DNA from: DATAYF01 sp036272735 | GTDB lineage: Bacteria; Chloroflexota; Ktedonobacteria; Ktedonobacterales; Ktedonobacteraceae | Assembly: GCA_036272735.1 (NCBI GenBank) | Contig: DATAYF010000077.1 | Coordinates: forward strand, 1-11,178 | Length of the DNA: 11,178 nucleotides | Direction: 5' to 3' | Shown here: in pieces, positions 1-5,970 of the stretch | How the letters are laid out: each line of letters starts with the position of its first letter | Numbering within the stretch: position 1 is the first letter of the stretch | Notes under the pieces: generated by a model | Databases searched by the model: none | The model's input: only the letters and a program-made list of their open reading frames with translations | Told to the model about the DNA's origin: nothing | Position numbers and translations under genes: made by a program

Positions 1-258
1 GCTGCTCTGTCGCCTGAAGTTAAGGAGACCTGGGGAAAGGGTCGGTGCTCCAGGTGCAAAAAGCCTTTCGAACCTTGTCGAGATGAGGTCGGATTCCCTG
101 CATGGTCACAGTGCATGGATACGCATCACCTGGCGATTGCCAGAGTTTTTTGGATCAACAATCAACGGGTCTGCTCTTTTCCTGTCTTGGCAAGAACAGG
201 CCCGGCGATTCATCAAACGTCGCTGAAAACTTCGTGGTTTTCTCGCTACTTTTTATAA
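1..258 (+). CDS. Possible 3' end of a gene cut by the window edge; cysteine-rich frame
   Basis: Frame 1 is open from the first base to a TAA at 256-258 (85 codons, no start visible). It contains Cys16, Cys19, Cys26 and Cys38 followed by His42-His43, a spacing that could form a zinc-binding knuckle. Against it, frame 2 is open over the same stretch to a TGA at 224-226 (74 codons, ending FIKRR), and codon use favours neither strongly. The last third of frame 1 looks like random translation. The segment could be the tail of a real gene, a decayed gene, or non-coding leader DNA of the Nudix gene. I do not recognise a family. The frame ends 27 bases before the Nudix start. Confidence 0.25.
   Translation, partial: AALSPEVKETWGKGRCSRCKKPFEPCRDEVGFPAWSQCMDTHHLAIARVFWINNQRVCSFPVLARTGPAIHQTSLKTSWFSRYFL
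181..200. promoter_or_regulatory. Imperfect 20-base palindrome upstream of the Nudix gene
   Basis: The sequence CCTGTCTTGG-CAAGAACAGG is a dyad: CCTGT pairs with ACAGG and CTTG with CAAG, with one extra A in the right arm. With almost no loop it is a poor RNA hairpin, and no T-run follows, so a repressor or activator site is more likely than a terminator. It sits about 85 bases before the Nudix start codon. It could also be chance, or part of the open frames that run in from the left edge. Confidence 0.25.
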
Positions 259-285
259 AACGACACCTTTGGAGCACAATCCTTC

Positions 286-885
286 ATGATTCCATCGCTA
301 TCACCAGACATTCAGGACGAATTGTCTCAACTTGCCGGGCGCTACGGCCAACCAATCGTGCGCACCATCGACCTGCATGGTGATCACCTCTTCAATCCAC
401 TTAATAAACACGACCGTTACGGCGAAGTCTGTATGGTCGTGCGGCGTCCAGATGGGCACCTGCTCACGATGCTCAAACAATTTTATCCACCTGAGGGCTA
501 TCGCCTGCTGACCGGGGGCATCAATCACGGTGAGGCCATATTTGACGCCCTGCTCCGTGAGACGCAGGAGGAGACGGGACTCGAAGTAAAGGTGCAGCGT
601 TTCCTGGCCGCTGCCATCTACCGGCTTCCGCAGTTCAGAACAGAGCCTGTTTTTTACACTTTCGCCTTTCTGCTCGACGAAGTTGGGGGCACCCTGGGCG
701 TGATCGATACCCATGAAAAGGTGGCGGGTTTCCGCGAGATTATGCCGCAAGAGTTGCCACAAATGGCCGAGACCCTTGAGCACATTGGCGCGAACTACAG
801 TGCAGACATCCAGGGCAACTGGCAGAACTGGGGCGAGTTTCGCGCGGCTATTCACCGGCTAGTATGGGAAGCGCTCACGGTATGA
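286..885 (+). CDS. Nudix hydrolase
   Basis: The 199-residue protein carries a Nudix box at residues 77-99: G77-x5-E83-x7-R91-E92-x2-E95-E96-x-G98-L99. The two box glutamates E95 and E96 are the expected metal ligands for hydrolysing a nucleoside diphosphate linked to another moiety. Position 93 is Thr where a hydrophobic residue is usual, a mild deviation. The strand pattern before the box (YGEVCMVVRRPDGHLL, residues 45-60) and after it (FLAAAIYRL, PVFYTFAFLL) fits the Nudix fold. The N-terminal ~40 residues resemble the extra strand region of ADP-sugar pyrophosphatase-like members, but the substrate cannot be read from the sequence. The ATG at 286 is preceded by GGAG at 271-274, an 11-base spacing that is slightly long. 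No convincing sigma-70 promoter was found upstream. It probably forms its own unit, since a strong promoter begins right after its stop. Confidence 0.9.
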   Translation: MIPSLSPDIQDELSQLAGRYGQPIVRTIDLHGDHLFNPLNKHDRYGEVCMVVRRPDGHLLTMLKQFYPPEGYRLLTGGINHGEAIFDALLRETQEETGLEVKVQRFLAAAIYRLPQFRTEPVFYTFAFLLDEVGGTLGVIDTHEKVAGFREIMPQELPQMAETLEHIGANYSADIQGNWQNWGEFRAAIHRLVWEALTV

Positions 886-891
886 GTCCCC

Positions 892-920
892 TTGCGAGGG
901 CTGGGCCTTTGCACTATAAT
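892..920 (+). promoter_or_regulatory. Sigma-70-type promoter for the membrane protein/GNAT pair
   Basis: TTGCGA (892-897, 4 of 6 matches to TTGACA) and a perfect TATAAT (915-920) are separated by exactly 17 bases. A transcript would start near 927, inside the palindrome CGTACG, giving a leader of about 50 bases before the ATG at 977. The -35 box begins seven bases after the Nudix stop codon and overlaps a small CCCT-TGCG-AGGG stem (889-900). Confidence 0.75.
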
Positions 921-976
921 ACGTACGAGATTTATATGAAACTTTTTTTATCCTGTGTGTTGACAAAGGATTTTTC

Positions 977-1177
977 ATGAACAGAAAAATTATGAGTACG
1001 GTGTTACTCTTTGCTGTATTTATCGGTTTTCTCTGGTGGGGACTCGCAATGCTCACTGCGGCTTTCTCCGGGCATCACATTGACGGTGAGAGTATCGTCT
1101 ATGGTGTGTTGATACTGGTCTGCGCTGGCTACGCCCTGGTCTCGATCCTCATGCTTCCACGCAAAAAGCAATCGTAA
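977..1177 (+). CDS. Small two-helix membrane protein, function unknown
   Basis: This 66-residue protein has two hydrophobic segments, about residues 6-29 (rich in F, L, W) and 39-59. A short polar loop with His33-His34, Asp36 and Glu38 separates them, and the basic tail PRKKQS suggests that the C-terminus is cytoplasmic; both ends would then lie inside the cell. It has a strong ribosome binding site, AAAGGA at 965-970, six bases before the ATG, and lies directly downstream of a good promoter. Its stop codon overlaps the start of the acetyltransferase gene in TAATG, so the two are probably co-translated. I recognise no family. Its expression signals and the tight coupling argue that it is real. 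Confidence 0.75.
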   Translation: MNRKIMSTVLLFAVFIGFLWWGLAMLTAAFSGHHIDGESIVYGVLILVCAGYALVSILMLPRKKQS

Positions 1178-1665
1178 TGGGTGAAATGGACAAAAGTATG
1201 ATTGAAGAGCAGCCAACAACGACGTTGGTCATACGCCTCGCCACCCCCGAGGACATTCCCACCATCGAGTTACTCGACAGCTTCAGTAGTTCGCCCACGC
1301 GCAACATTCACCGTGACATCGAGAAGTATTTTGGCTCGGTCGATCCCTCGACCCATGAGCAGACGTGTATCTTTCTGGCTGAGAAGAACGGGGCAGCCAT
1401 CGGCAAGGTGGAATTAATGTTGCCACCAACCACGACACAACCGATTACCGGGTACATCAAGCGAGTCGTGGTGCATCCGCAGTTTCGCGGTCAGGGTCTC
1501 GCCAAACAATTAATGCAGCACGCCATCGACTTTGCGCACAGTACATACCAGGTCGAAGCCATCGACCTGCACGTCTGGGAAGGCAATCGCGCGGCCAGAA
1601 AACTCTACGAGGATCTCGGTTTCCAGGTGCAACACCATGAGATTTACTACCGTTTGCGCTCATAA
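1177..1665 (+). CDS. GNAT-family N-acetyltransferase
   Basis: A 162-residue single-domain GNAT enzyme, which transfers an acetyl group from acetyl-CoA to an amine. Motif A runs from about residue 94 (YIKRVVVHPQFRGQGLAKQL), with the pyrophosphate-binding R104-G-Q-G-L-A. Motif B is at about 129-149 (IDLHVWEGNRAARKLYEDLGF), with the usual Tyr144 as probable general acid. The N-terminal strand and helix (VIRLATPEDIPTIELLD) are typical. The acceptor substrate cannot be told; antibiotic, small-molecule and protein acetylation all remain possible. The start at 1177 overlaps the previous stop by one base (TAATG). In-frame ATGs at 1186 and 1198 are alternatives, since no strong Shine-Dalgarno marks any of the three. 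It shares the promoter at 892-920. Confidence 0.9.
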   Translation: MGEMDKSMIEEQPTTTLVIRLATPEDIPTIELLDSFSSSPTRNIHRDIEKYFGSVDPSTHEQTCIFLAEKNGAAIGKVELMLPPTTTQPITGYIKRVVVHPQFRGQGLAKQLMQHAIDFAHSTYQVEAIDLHVWEGNRAARKLYEDLGFQVQHHEIYYRLRS

Positions 1666-1889
1666 TAGCAGATCAAAACGTATAGTTCTGTTTTGTGATT
1701 GTCGCCATATTTGTGACACCAGATAGTTTCCTTTCGTTATAAAACACGGACCATAAAAAACTCTTGCTATGTCCTTGTTTGCCAACGCAGGAGTCCAGGT
1801 ACTTAAACGGGAGGGAAAGCGCTCCACAACCCACATCGAGCACTCGTCGATATGAAGCAAATGATGATGGGCAAGGCGTAGAAATTTTC
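1666..1889. other. Intergenic region with a possible 9-codon leader frame
   Basis: No gene of normal size is present. CAAAAC (1674-1679) and GTTTTG (1690-1695) can form a weak AT-rich stem, too poor to call a terminator. TATAAA (1738-1743) with GTGACA (1713-1718), 19 bases apart, is the best but weak promoter candidate for the downstream membrane protein. A short frame ATG...TAG at 1852-1881 (MKQMMMGKA) ends eight bases before the start codon at 1890. Confidence 0.4.
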
Positions 1890-3392
1890 ATGGAACAGGG
1901 TCCTGCCACCACACAGACCACCCAACCAAAAAATGCACGTAGCAAAGCATCGGCTGCCTGGTTGCGCTACTTTTTTAGTGATGACCTCTCGCCCGCTAAT
2001 CACGCAACGATTGAGTTGCAACGGCGGGCGGTATGGGTCAGCGTCGCTCTGCTGCTCCTATCACCCTCAACATTGGATTATACCTGGTTTAATCGCGCCC
2101 TCACGCCGGTCGGCTCAATCATTCCTATTCTGCTGACCATTGCCAGTTTCTACGCGCTGTGGAGGGCGTTTCGCCCCACGCCACGTGATGCCGTCGAAAC
2201 ATATCGCCGACAGCCGACGCGCTGGCAACGCCTGGCCCTCCTGCTGATACTTATGCTGGCTATTCCGGGGGCGGTCCTGCTCGGTCGCGGTGTGGCGCTG
2301 TGCATTCTGCAACCGCAGTTTTCCAACGATGGCACCTCTCTTGACACCAACGCGGCGATTTTGCTTTTGGAGGGGCACAATCCCTACAGCGATTCCAGTT
2401 TATCCGCGTTGGCACGCCACTTCGCCATCCAACCCGATTGGACGACGCCACTGCGCCAGGGTCAATTCGCCAACCGCCTTGACTACCCTAGCCAGGCCGA
2501 TTTTCGTTCGGTGCTGGATACGGCCCTCAAATCAGGCAATGCACCCGAATTTGAGGAGAAGGTAAGCTATCCCTCGCTCTCGTTTTTGACGCTCGTACCC
2601 TTCGTCGCGGTGGGGGATTACAACGTGCTGCCATTCTATATTTTCTGCTACCTCGCCATTATCTTTATCGCCTGGAAGATGGCTCGTCCGGCCATACGCC
2701 CGTGGGTGCTGGTGCTCTCGATGGCAAATGTTCCGATGTGGTCTTCCGCCATTGGTGGCAACCTTGACATTCTCTACGTCTTGTTCTTAATCGTGGCCTG
2801 GCTGTTTTACACCAAACGTTGGACCTCGGCCCTGTTTCTCGGCCTGGCCGTCGCCAGCAAACAAATTGCCTGGTATTTCGTACCCTTCTACGCGATGATG
2901 CTGTGGCGTCAATATGGCTGGAAAGAGGCGCTGTATCGCCTGACCATTGCTGGTGGCCTGGCGCTGGCGCTCAATCTACCCTTTATCATCTGGGACCCGC
3001 ATGCCTGGCTTGCTGGTGTATTGGCTCCCATCAAAGATCCTATGTTCCCGATGGGCGTGGGGATCGTCAATATGAGCGTTGCGCATCTCATCCCGTACAT
3101 GCCAGATACCATCTACACCATCCTGACGTATATCATCGCCATGCCCGCGATGTTGTACTGCTACTGGCGCATCTGTCTTAAACATCCCGAAGCGGTGATG
3201 CTGCTGGCGATACTGCCGCTCTTCTTTGCCTGGCGCAGCCTGCCATCATATTTTTATTGCACCGCCTTCCCGCTCTACATTCTGCTGGTCAACAGGTTAC
3301 AACCCAGGCTGCCGTCCATTTCCAACAAGCACGCGCAAACGCCACCAACATCGCCCGAAAATAAGGGTGTGGCAACCCCAATTAGCGCATAA
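1890..3392 (+). CDS. Multi-spanning membrane glycosyltransferase, GT-C/GT87-like
   Basis: A 500-residue integral membrane protein with about ten hydrophobic segments (roughly 46-65, 73-92, 115-134, 228-262, 270-288, 290-306, 312-336, 347-367, 405-425, 435-468). The pattern matches GT-C enzymes that use polyprenyl-phosphate sugars. After the third segment a long outward-facing loop opens with SLDTNAAILLLEGHNPY (150-166), where Asp152 is in the place of the catalytic Asp and the G-x-N-P-Y motif is typical. Later come SYPSLSFL (226-233), GGNLDILYVLFL (289-300) and LGLAVASKQ (318-326), the G-N-x-D and A-x-x-K-Q signatures seen in GT87-like proteins. It likely builds a cell-surface glycan; donor and product are unknown. 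ATG 1890 is preferred: the only upstream in-frame start is a TTG at 1764 whose extra 42 residues look non-coding. Only a weak AAGG precedes ATG 1890. No terminator is evident after the stop. Confidence 0.75.
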   Translation: MEQGPATTQTTQPKNARSKASAAWLRYFFSDDLSPANHATIELQRRAVWVSVALLLLSPSTLDYTWFNRALTPVGSIIPILLTIASFYALWRAFRPTPRDAVETYRRQPTRWQRLALLLILMLAIPGAVLLGRGVALCILQPQFSNDGTSLDTNAAILLLEGHNPYSDSSLSALARHFAIQPDWTTPLRQGQFANRLDYPSQADFRSVLDTALKSGNAPEFEEKVSYPSLSFLTLVPFVAVGDYNVLPFYIFCYLAIIFIAWKMARPAIRPWVLVLSMANVPMWSSAIGGNLDILYVLFLIVAWLFYTKRWTSALFLGLAVASKQIAWYFVPFYAMMLWRQYGWKEALYRLTIAGGLALALNLPFIIWDPHAWLAGVLAPIKDPMFPMGVGIVNMSVAHLIPYMPDTIYTILTYIIAMPAMLYCYWRICLKHPEAVMLLAILPLFFAWRSLPSYFYCTAFPLYILLVNRLQPRLPSISNKHAQTPPTSPENKGVATPISA

Positions 3393-3428
3393 ATAACAGG
3401 TTCAGAGCATAAAACGGCTATAGGAATA

Positions 3429-3616
3429 GGCGTAGAGGTGTAGAGGTGTAAAGGTGTAAAGGTGTAAAGGTGTAAAGGTATAGATGGTATAGGTTCCATC
3501 CTACTTCTCCGATGGAGGGGAATACCTTATCTACATCTGAGCTAGATCGGCTTATAGAGCGCTTTTGGACCCTCTTTTTTTATCTACACCTATCTTCTAC
3601 ACCTTCCCGCTACGCC
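3429..3616. repeat. Imperfect long inverted repeat enclosing the tandem array
   Basis: The left arm GGCGTAG (3429-3435) plus AGGTGTAGA (3436-3444) has its complement on the right as TCTACACCT (3596-3604), a five-base insertion, then CTACGCC (3610-3616). A second TCTACACCT lies at 3583-3591. The element is about 188 bases with a central small hairpin at 3495-3516. It could be a degenerate non-autonomous palindromic element or a cruciform/RNA structure. No target-site duplication was seen. Confidence 0.6.
3433..3480. repeat. Six tandem copies of an 8-base unit
   Basis: Two copies of TAGAGGTG (3433-3448) are followed by three of TAAAGGTG (3449-3472) and one TAAAGGTA (3473-3480), a perfect head-to-tail array that then decays into TAGATGGTATAGG. 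The variants are ordered by type, as expected from slippage copying neighbouring units. It is not a CRISPR array, because there are no spacers. Copy number may vary between strains. Confidence 0.95.
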
Positions 3617-3632
3617 CAGCAACCCTCGCGCC

Positions 3633-3662
3633 TCGACGCTGCCCCCGTGGGCGTGGTACAAT
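3633..3662 (+). promoter_or_regulatory. Candidate promoter for the TPR-rlmD-maf-gluQ operon
   Basis: TCGACG (3633-3638, 4 of 6 matches to TTGACA) lies 18 bases before TACAAT (3657-3662, 5 of 6 matches to TATAAT). A start near 3669 would give a leader of about 43 bases before the ATG at 3712. It sits just outside the inverted repeat. Moderate match only. Confidence 0.5.
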
Positions 3663-3711
3663 CGAGGCAAAGCCTGAAGATGCAGTTGTTGCGAGGAGAT
3701 TGGAAAGCCCT

Positions 3712-5934
3712 ATGTCACGAAAAAAAGCAGGCACCGTTGCACTTTCGCCCGAAGAAACCACACAGGTACAAGACCTATTTGCACAATATCATCAGCTAGC
3801 ACAACAACTTCGTGCCAGTTCACAACAGGCCGGCGCTGAGAGCGCGCTCGCACCATTACAGGCCCTCCCGGCAGAGGCCCAACTTGCGTTTCTTACGACC
3901 CTGGCTAAAGAAAATCACGTTGATGCCGCAGATTTGCTCGTAGCGGTCAACACCTTTCATCCCGACAAAGAGACACGCAAAGAGGCGCGGCGTGCACTCT
4001 TACGCCTGGAGTCGGACAAGATTACGCCACAATGGGTACCACCGGTCGTACATACGTCGGCGATCACGGTCAAAGTTGCTAACCCGCCGCGTTTCTGGAA
4101 AGGTTGGGCCACACAGACCCGCGAAGAGGGCGAAATCACGCTCACACTGTGTTGGGAGCAGGGCTACGATTACAGCGAAGGGCGCATGTTGAGCTTCCAA
4201 CTCGACTTCTGGGAAGATGGCATCAAGAATTGTATGGTCAGGAGCGATTCCAGGCGGCGTGTTGACGGCTTTCAGGCCGACATGCGCTCCTCGCTGGGCG
4301 CGATACCCGTGGTGGAATGCACGCCAGCCGAAGGCAAACGCTTGATCGAAGAGGCGCTCACGGTAAACGAGTGGCGTCAAAGCACGCCGCAACAGGACTA
4401 CTATCATAACCTGCCACTGATCACGAAACTCTTGCAATTAGAGGATAATCCTGATACCGATACGGGGCGCACATTTATCAATCCCGAACTGGAGCCGCAG
4501 GAGGTCGCCATCAATTATATCGGTGCCTGGGCGATGGGTGACTACGGCCTGGCCTACGACCTGCTGAGCGACAACAGCGCCATACGTGCAGGCGTAGCAC
4601 GCGACGAATGGATCAGCCTGCGCCGCGCCTGGGCAGATGAAGCCCATCCCGCGCGTCTTGAGCTTGGCTTCGTGCACGAACGAGCGGCAAATCAGAGCGC
4701 GATCTGGCTGCCAAACACGAGCAGCAGCCGCGCAACACGCCATGAAATCGAACTTGGCTGGTCGCTTGAATTGACAGATACGCAGCTCAGCGGCACGCTC
4801 AAAGAGATGCCCATGGGTACGGCGGTGAATAAAGATACTGGTCGCCACTGGTTCTGGACAAGCTATACAATCGTGCGCGAACGTAACACCTGGCGTATTC
4901 AGAACATTGTGGATGAAGGAGCCAAAGCACAAGGTCTCTCTATCACCGAGCTACAACGGCGCGTCAAAGAACATATCGACGCCATCGACGCGCTGTTGAA
5001 GGAAGAGCAGCAGAAGGCAGATCCTCAGAAATTCGCCGAAGAGGTCAGTTGGCGTTTGACGCAGATGTTGCACTACTACGACGCGCTGCTCGTGCTGCTA
5101 CCGCTTGACTACCAGACCAACCAGGACGCCTACCAGCGCTCCGTCGTCGCGGCCAACCCAGAACGTACCACGATCTACCTGGAACGCCTGGCGCAACGTT
5201 TCCCCAACAATCACGCGGAAACGTTGCGTCGGCTCGGTTCGACGTTGACAACCCTGGCTTATAAATATGAGGATCCTGAGCTACAAGAGCGCCAGCAACA
5301 GATCTTAGCCCGCGCCGAGAAAGCGCTACAAGACGCACTAGAGGACGACCACAGCGCGTTGGGGTATGTATTACTGGCGGAACTGTATCTCAGCCAGGGT
5401 CGCAACGACGATGCCGAGGCCCAACTCACGAAAGCAAAAGCAGGGGCACCCAGTCCTGATGAAGAGGCCACCATCGAAGCAGGATTGGGCAACATCGCCA
5501 TGCGGCTCGAACAGATACCAGAGGCCATTCCTCATTTCGAGCGTGCGGCTGAAATCAACGCCGAATACCCTGGCATCTGGTTTAGTCTCGGTTTCGCCAA
5601 CCGCTTGCTTGGCAAGCTTTCACAGGCCGAAATATACTATCAGCGAGCGGTTGCCAACGCGCCTGACGATGAGCGCTCTTTCTCAGAACTCATTGCCATC
5701 GCCATGAATCGTGGTGATAAAGCAAAGGCACAGCAGATCGCCGAGCAAGCAGTACAAAGCAATCCCGCGTCGGCCAGTTTACACGCGCTGCTTGCATCGG
5801 TACTTCAGGAGATGGGAAACGCACGTGCAGCACAGCAACAGCTAGCACAGGCCGAGGCGATTGACCCGGAGCTAGACATTGTGCAAAGCGTTCGGCAGCA
5901 CCTTACTACGGTCAAAAAGAAAGAGCGCGCCTAA
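3712..5934 (+). CDS. Large TPR protein with NTF2-like middle domain (paralogue 1)
   Basis: A 740-residue, probably cytoplasmic protein with no signal peptide or membrane helix. I see four parts. Residues ~45-112 are a helical module ending in RKEARRALLRLES and PQWVPPV. Residues ~113-255 are an extra domain rich in aromatic residues (SFQLDFWEDG, 161-170), absent from the next gene. Residues ~262-402 are an NTF2/SnoaL-like region (AINYIGAWAMGDYGLAYDLL ... HWFWTSYTIVRE ... WRIQNIVDEGA). Residues ~445-722 contain helical pairs including TPRs at about 549-582, 620-653, 654-687 and 688-721. No catalytic motif is visible, so a scaffold or binding role is likely. The ATG at 3712 is chosen because the product then begins MSRKK, like MSHKD of the paralogue; GGAAAG (3702-3707) or GAGGAG (3693-3698) may serve as ribosome binding site, and the promoter lies upstream. 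It is first of five closely spaced genes. No named family is recognised. Confidence 0.85.
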   Translation: MSRKKAGTVALSPEETTQVQDLFAQYHQLAQQLRASSQQAGAESALAPLQALPAEAQLAFLTTLAKENHVDAADLLVAVNTFHPDKETRKEARRALLRLESDKITPQWVPPVVHTSAITVKVANPPRFWKGWATQTREEGEITLTLCWEQGYDYSEGRMLSFQLDFWEDGIKNCMVRSDSRRRVDGFQADMRSSLGAIPVVECTPAEGKRLIEEALTVNEWRQSTPQQDYYHNLPLITKLLQLEDNPDTDTGRTFINPELEPQEVAINYIGAWAMGDYGLAYDLLSDNSAIRAGVARDEWISLRRAWADEAHPARLELGFVHERAANQSAIWLPNTSSSRATRHEIELGWSLELTDTQLSGTLKEMPMGTAVNKDTGRHWFWTSYTIVRERNTWRIQNIVDEGAKAQGLSITELQRRVKEHIDAIDALLKEEQQKADPQKFAEEVSWRLTQMLHYYDALLVLLPLDYQTNQDAYQRSVVAANPERTTIYLERLAQRFPNNHAETLRRLGSTLTTLAYKYEDPELQERQQQILARAEKALQDALEDDHSALGYVLLAELYLSQGRNDDAEAQLTKAKAGAPSPDEEATIEAGLGNIAMRLEQIPEAIPHFERAAEINAEYPGIWFSLGFANRLLGKLSQAEIYYQRAVANAPDDERSFSELIAIAMNRGDKAKAQQIAEQAVQSNPASASLHALLASVLQEMGNARAAQQQLAQAEAIDPELDIVQSVRQHLTTVKKKERA

Positions 5935-5970
5935 GCACTCTTTCCTTGAACCCACATAAAGGATGGTAAT

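Larger units (their letters stand above)
3393..3711. other. 319-base intergenic region with repeats and a promoter
   Basis: This gap separates the glycosyltransferase from the TPR operon. In order it holds the 8-base tandem array (3433-3480), a hairpin with stem TCCATC/GATGGA (3495-3500 and 3511-3516), inverted copies of the array unit (3583-3604), and a candidate promoter (3633-3662). The 5' leader of the TPR gene follows. A TTG-initiated frame from 3565 would extend the TPR gene backwards, but those 49 codons overlap the repeat and promoter and are not credible. Confidence 0.7.

Noticed and set aside
102..383. Plus-strand frame starting before the Nudix gene
   Set aside because: It runs out of frame into the Nudix gene and has no ribosome binding site or recognisable domain.
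301..855. Minus-strand open frame opposite the Nudix gene
   Set aside because: The plus strand carries an intact Nudix box; the antisense product shows no recognisable motif.
960..965. Perfect TTGACA -35 box before the small membrane protein
   Set aside because: No -10 box lies 16-18 bases downstream before the start codon, and AAAGGA here serves as ribosome binding site. The promoter at 892-920 explains transcription better.
1764..1889. TTG-initiated N-terminal extension of the membrane glycosyltransferase
   Set aside because: The added 42 residues look like translated intergenic DNA, and the ATG at 1890 gives a normal cytoplasmic N-terminus.
3433..3480. CRISPR-like repeat array
   Set aside because: The units are only 8 bases and directly adjacent with no spacers, and no cas gene is nearby.
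3275..3499. Minus-strand open frame with a repetitive Leu-Tyr-Thr-Pro product
   Set aside because: Its repeats are simply the 8-base DNA array read in frame (24 bases, eight residues). The rest overlaps the membrane protein gene, and no ribosome binding site was seen.
3495..3516. Hairpin TCCATC/GATGGA as terminator of the membrane protein gene
   Set aside because: The stem is only six bases and no T-run follows (GGGGAATACC), so rho-independent termination is not supported.
3565..3711. Extension of TPR paralogue 1 to an upstream TTG
   Set aside because: The extra 49 codons overlap the inverted repeat and promoter, and the paralogue has no such extension.
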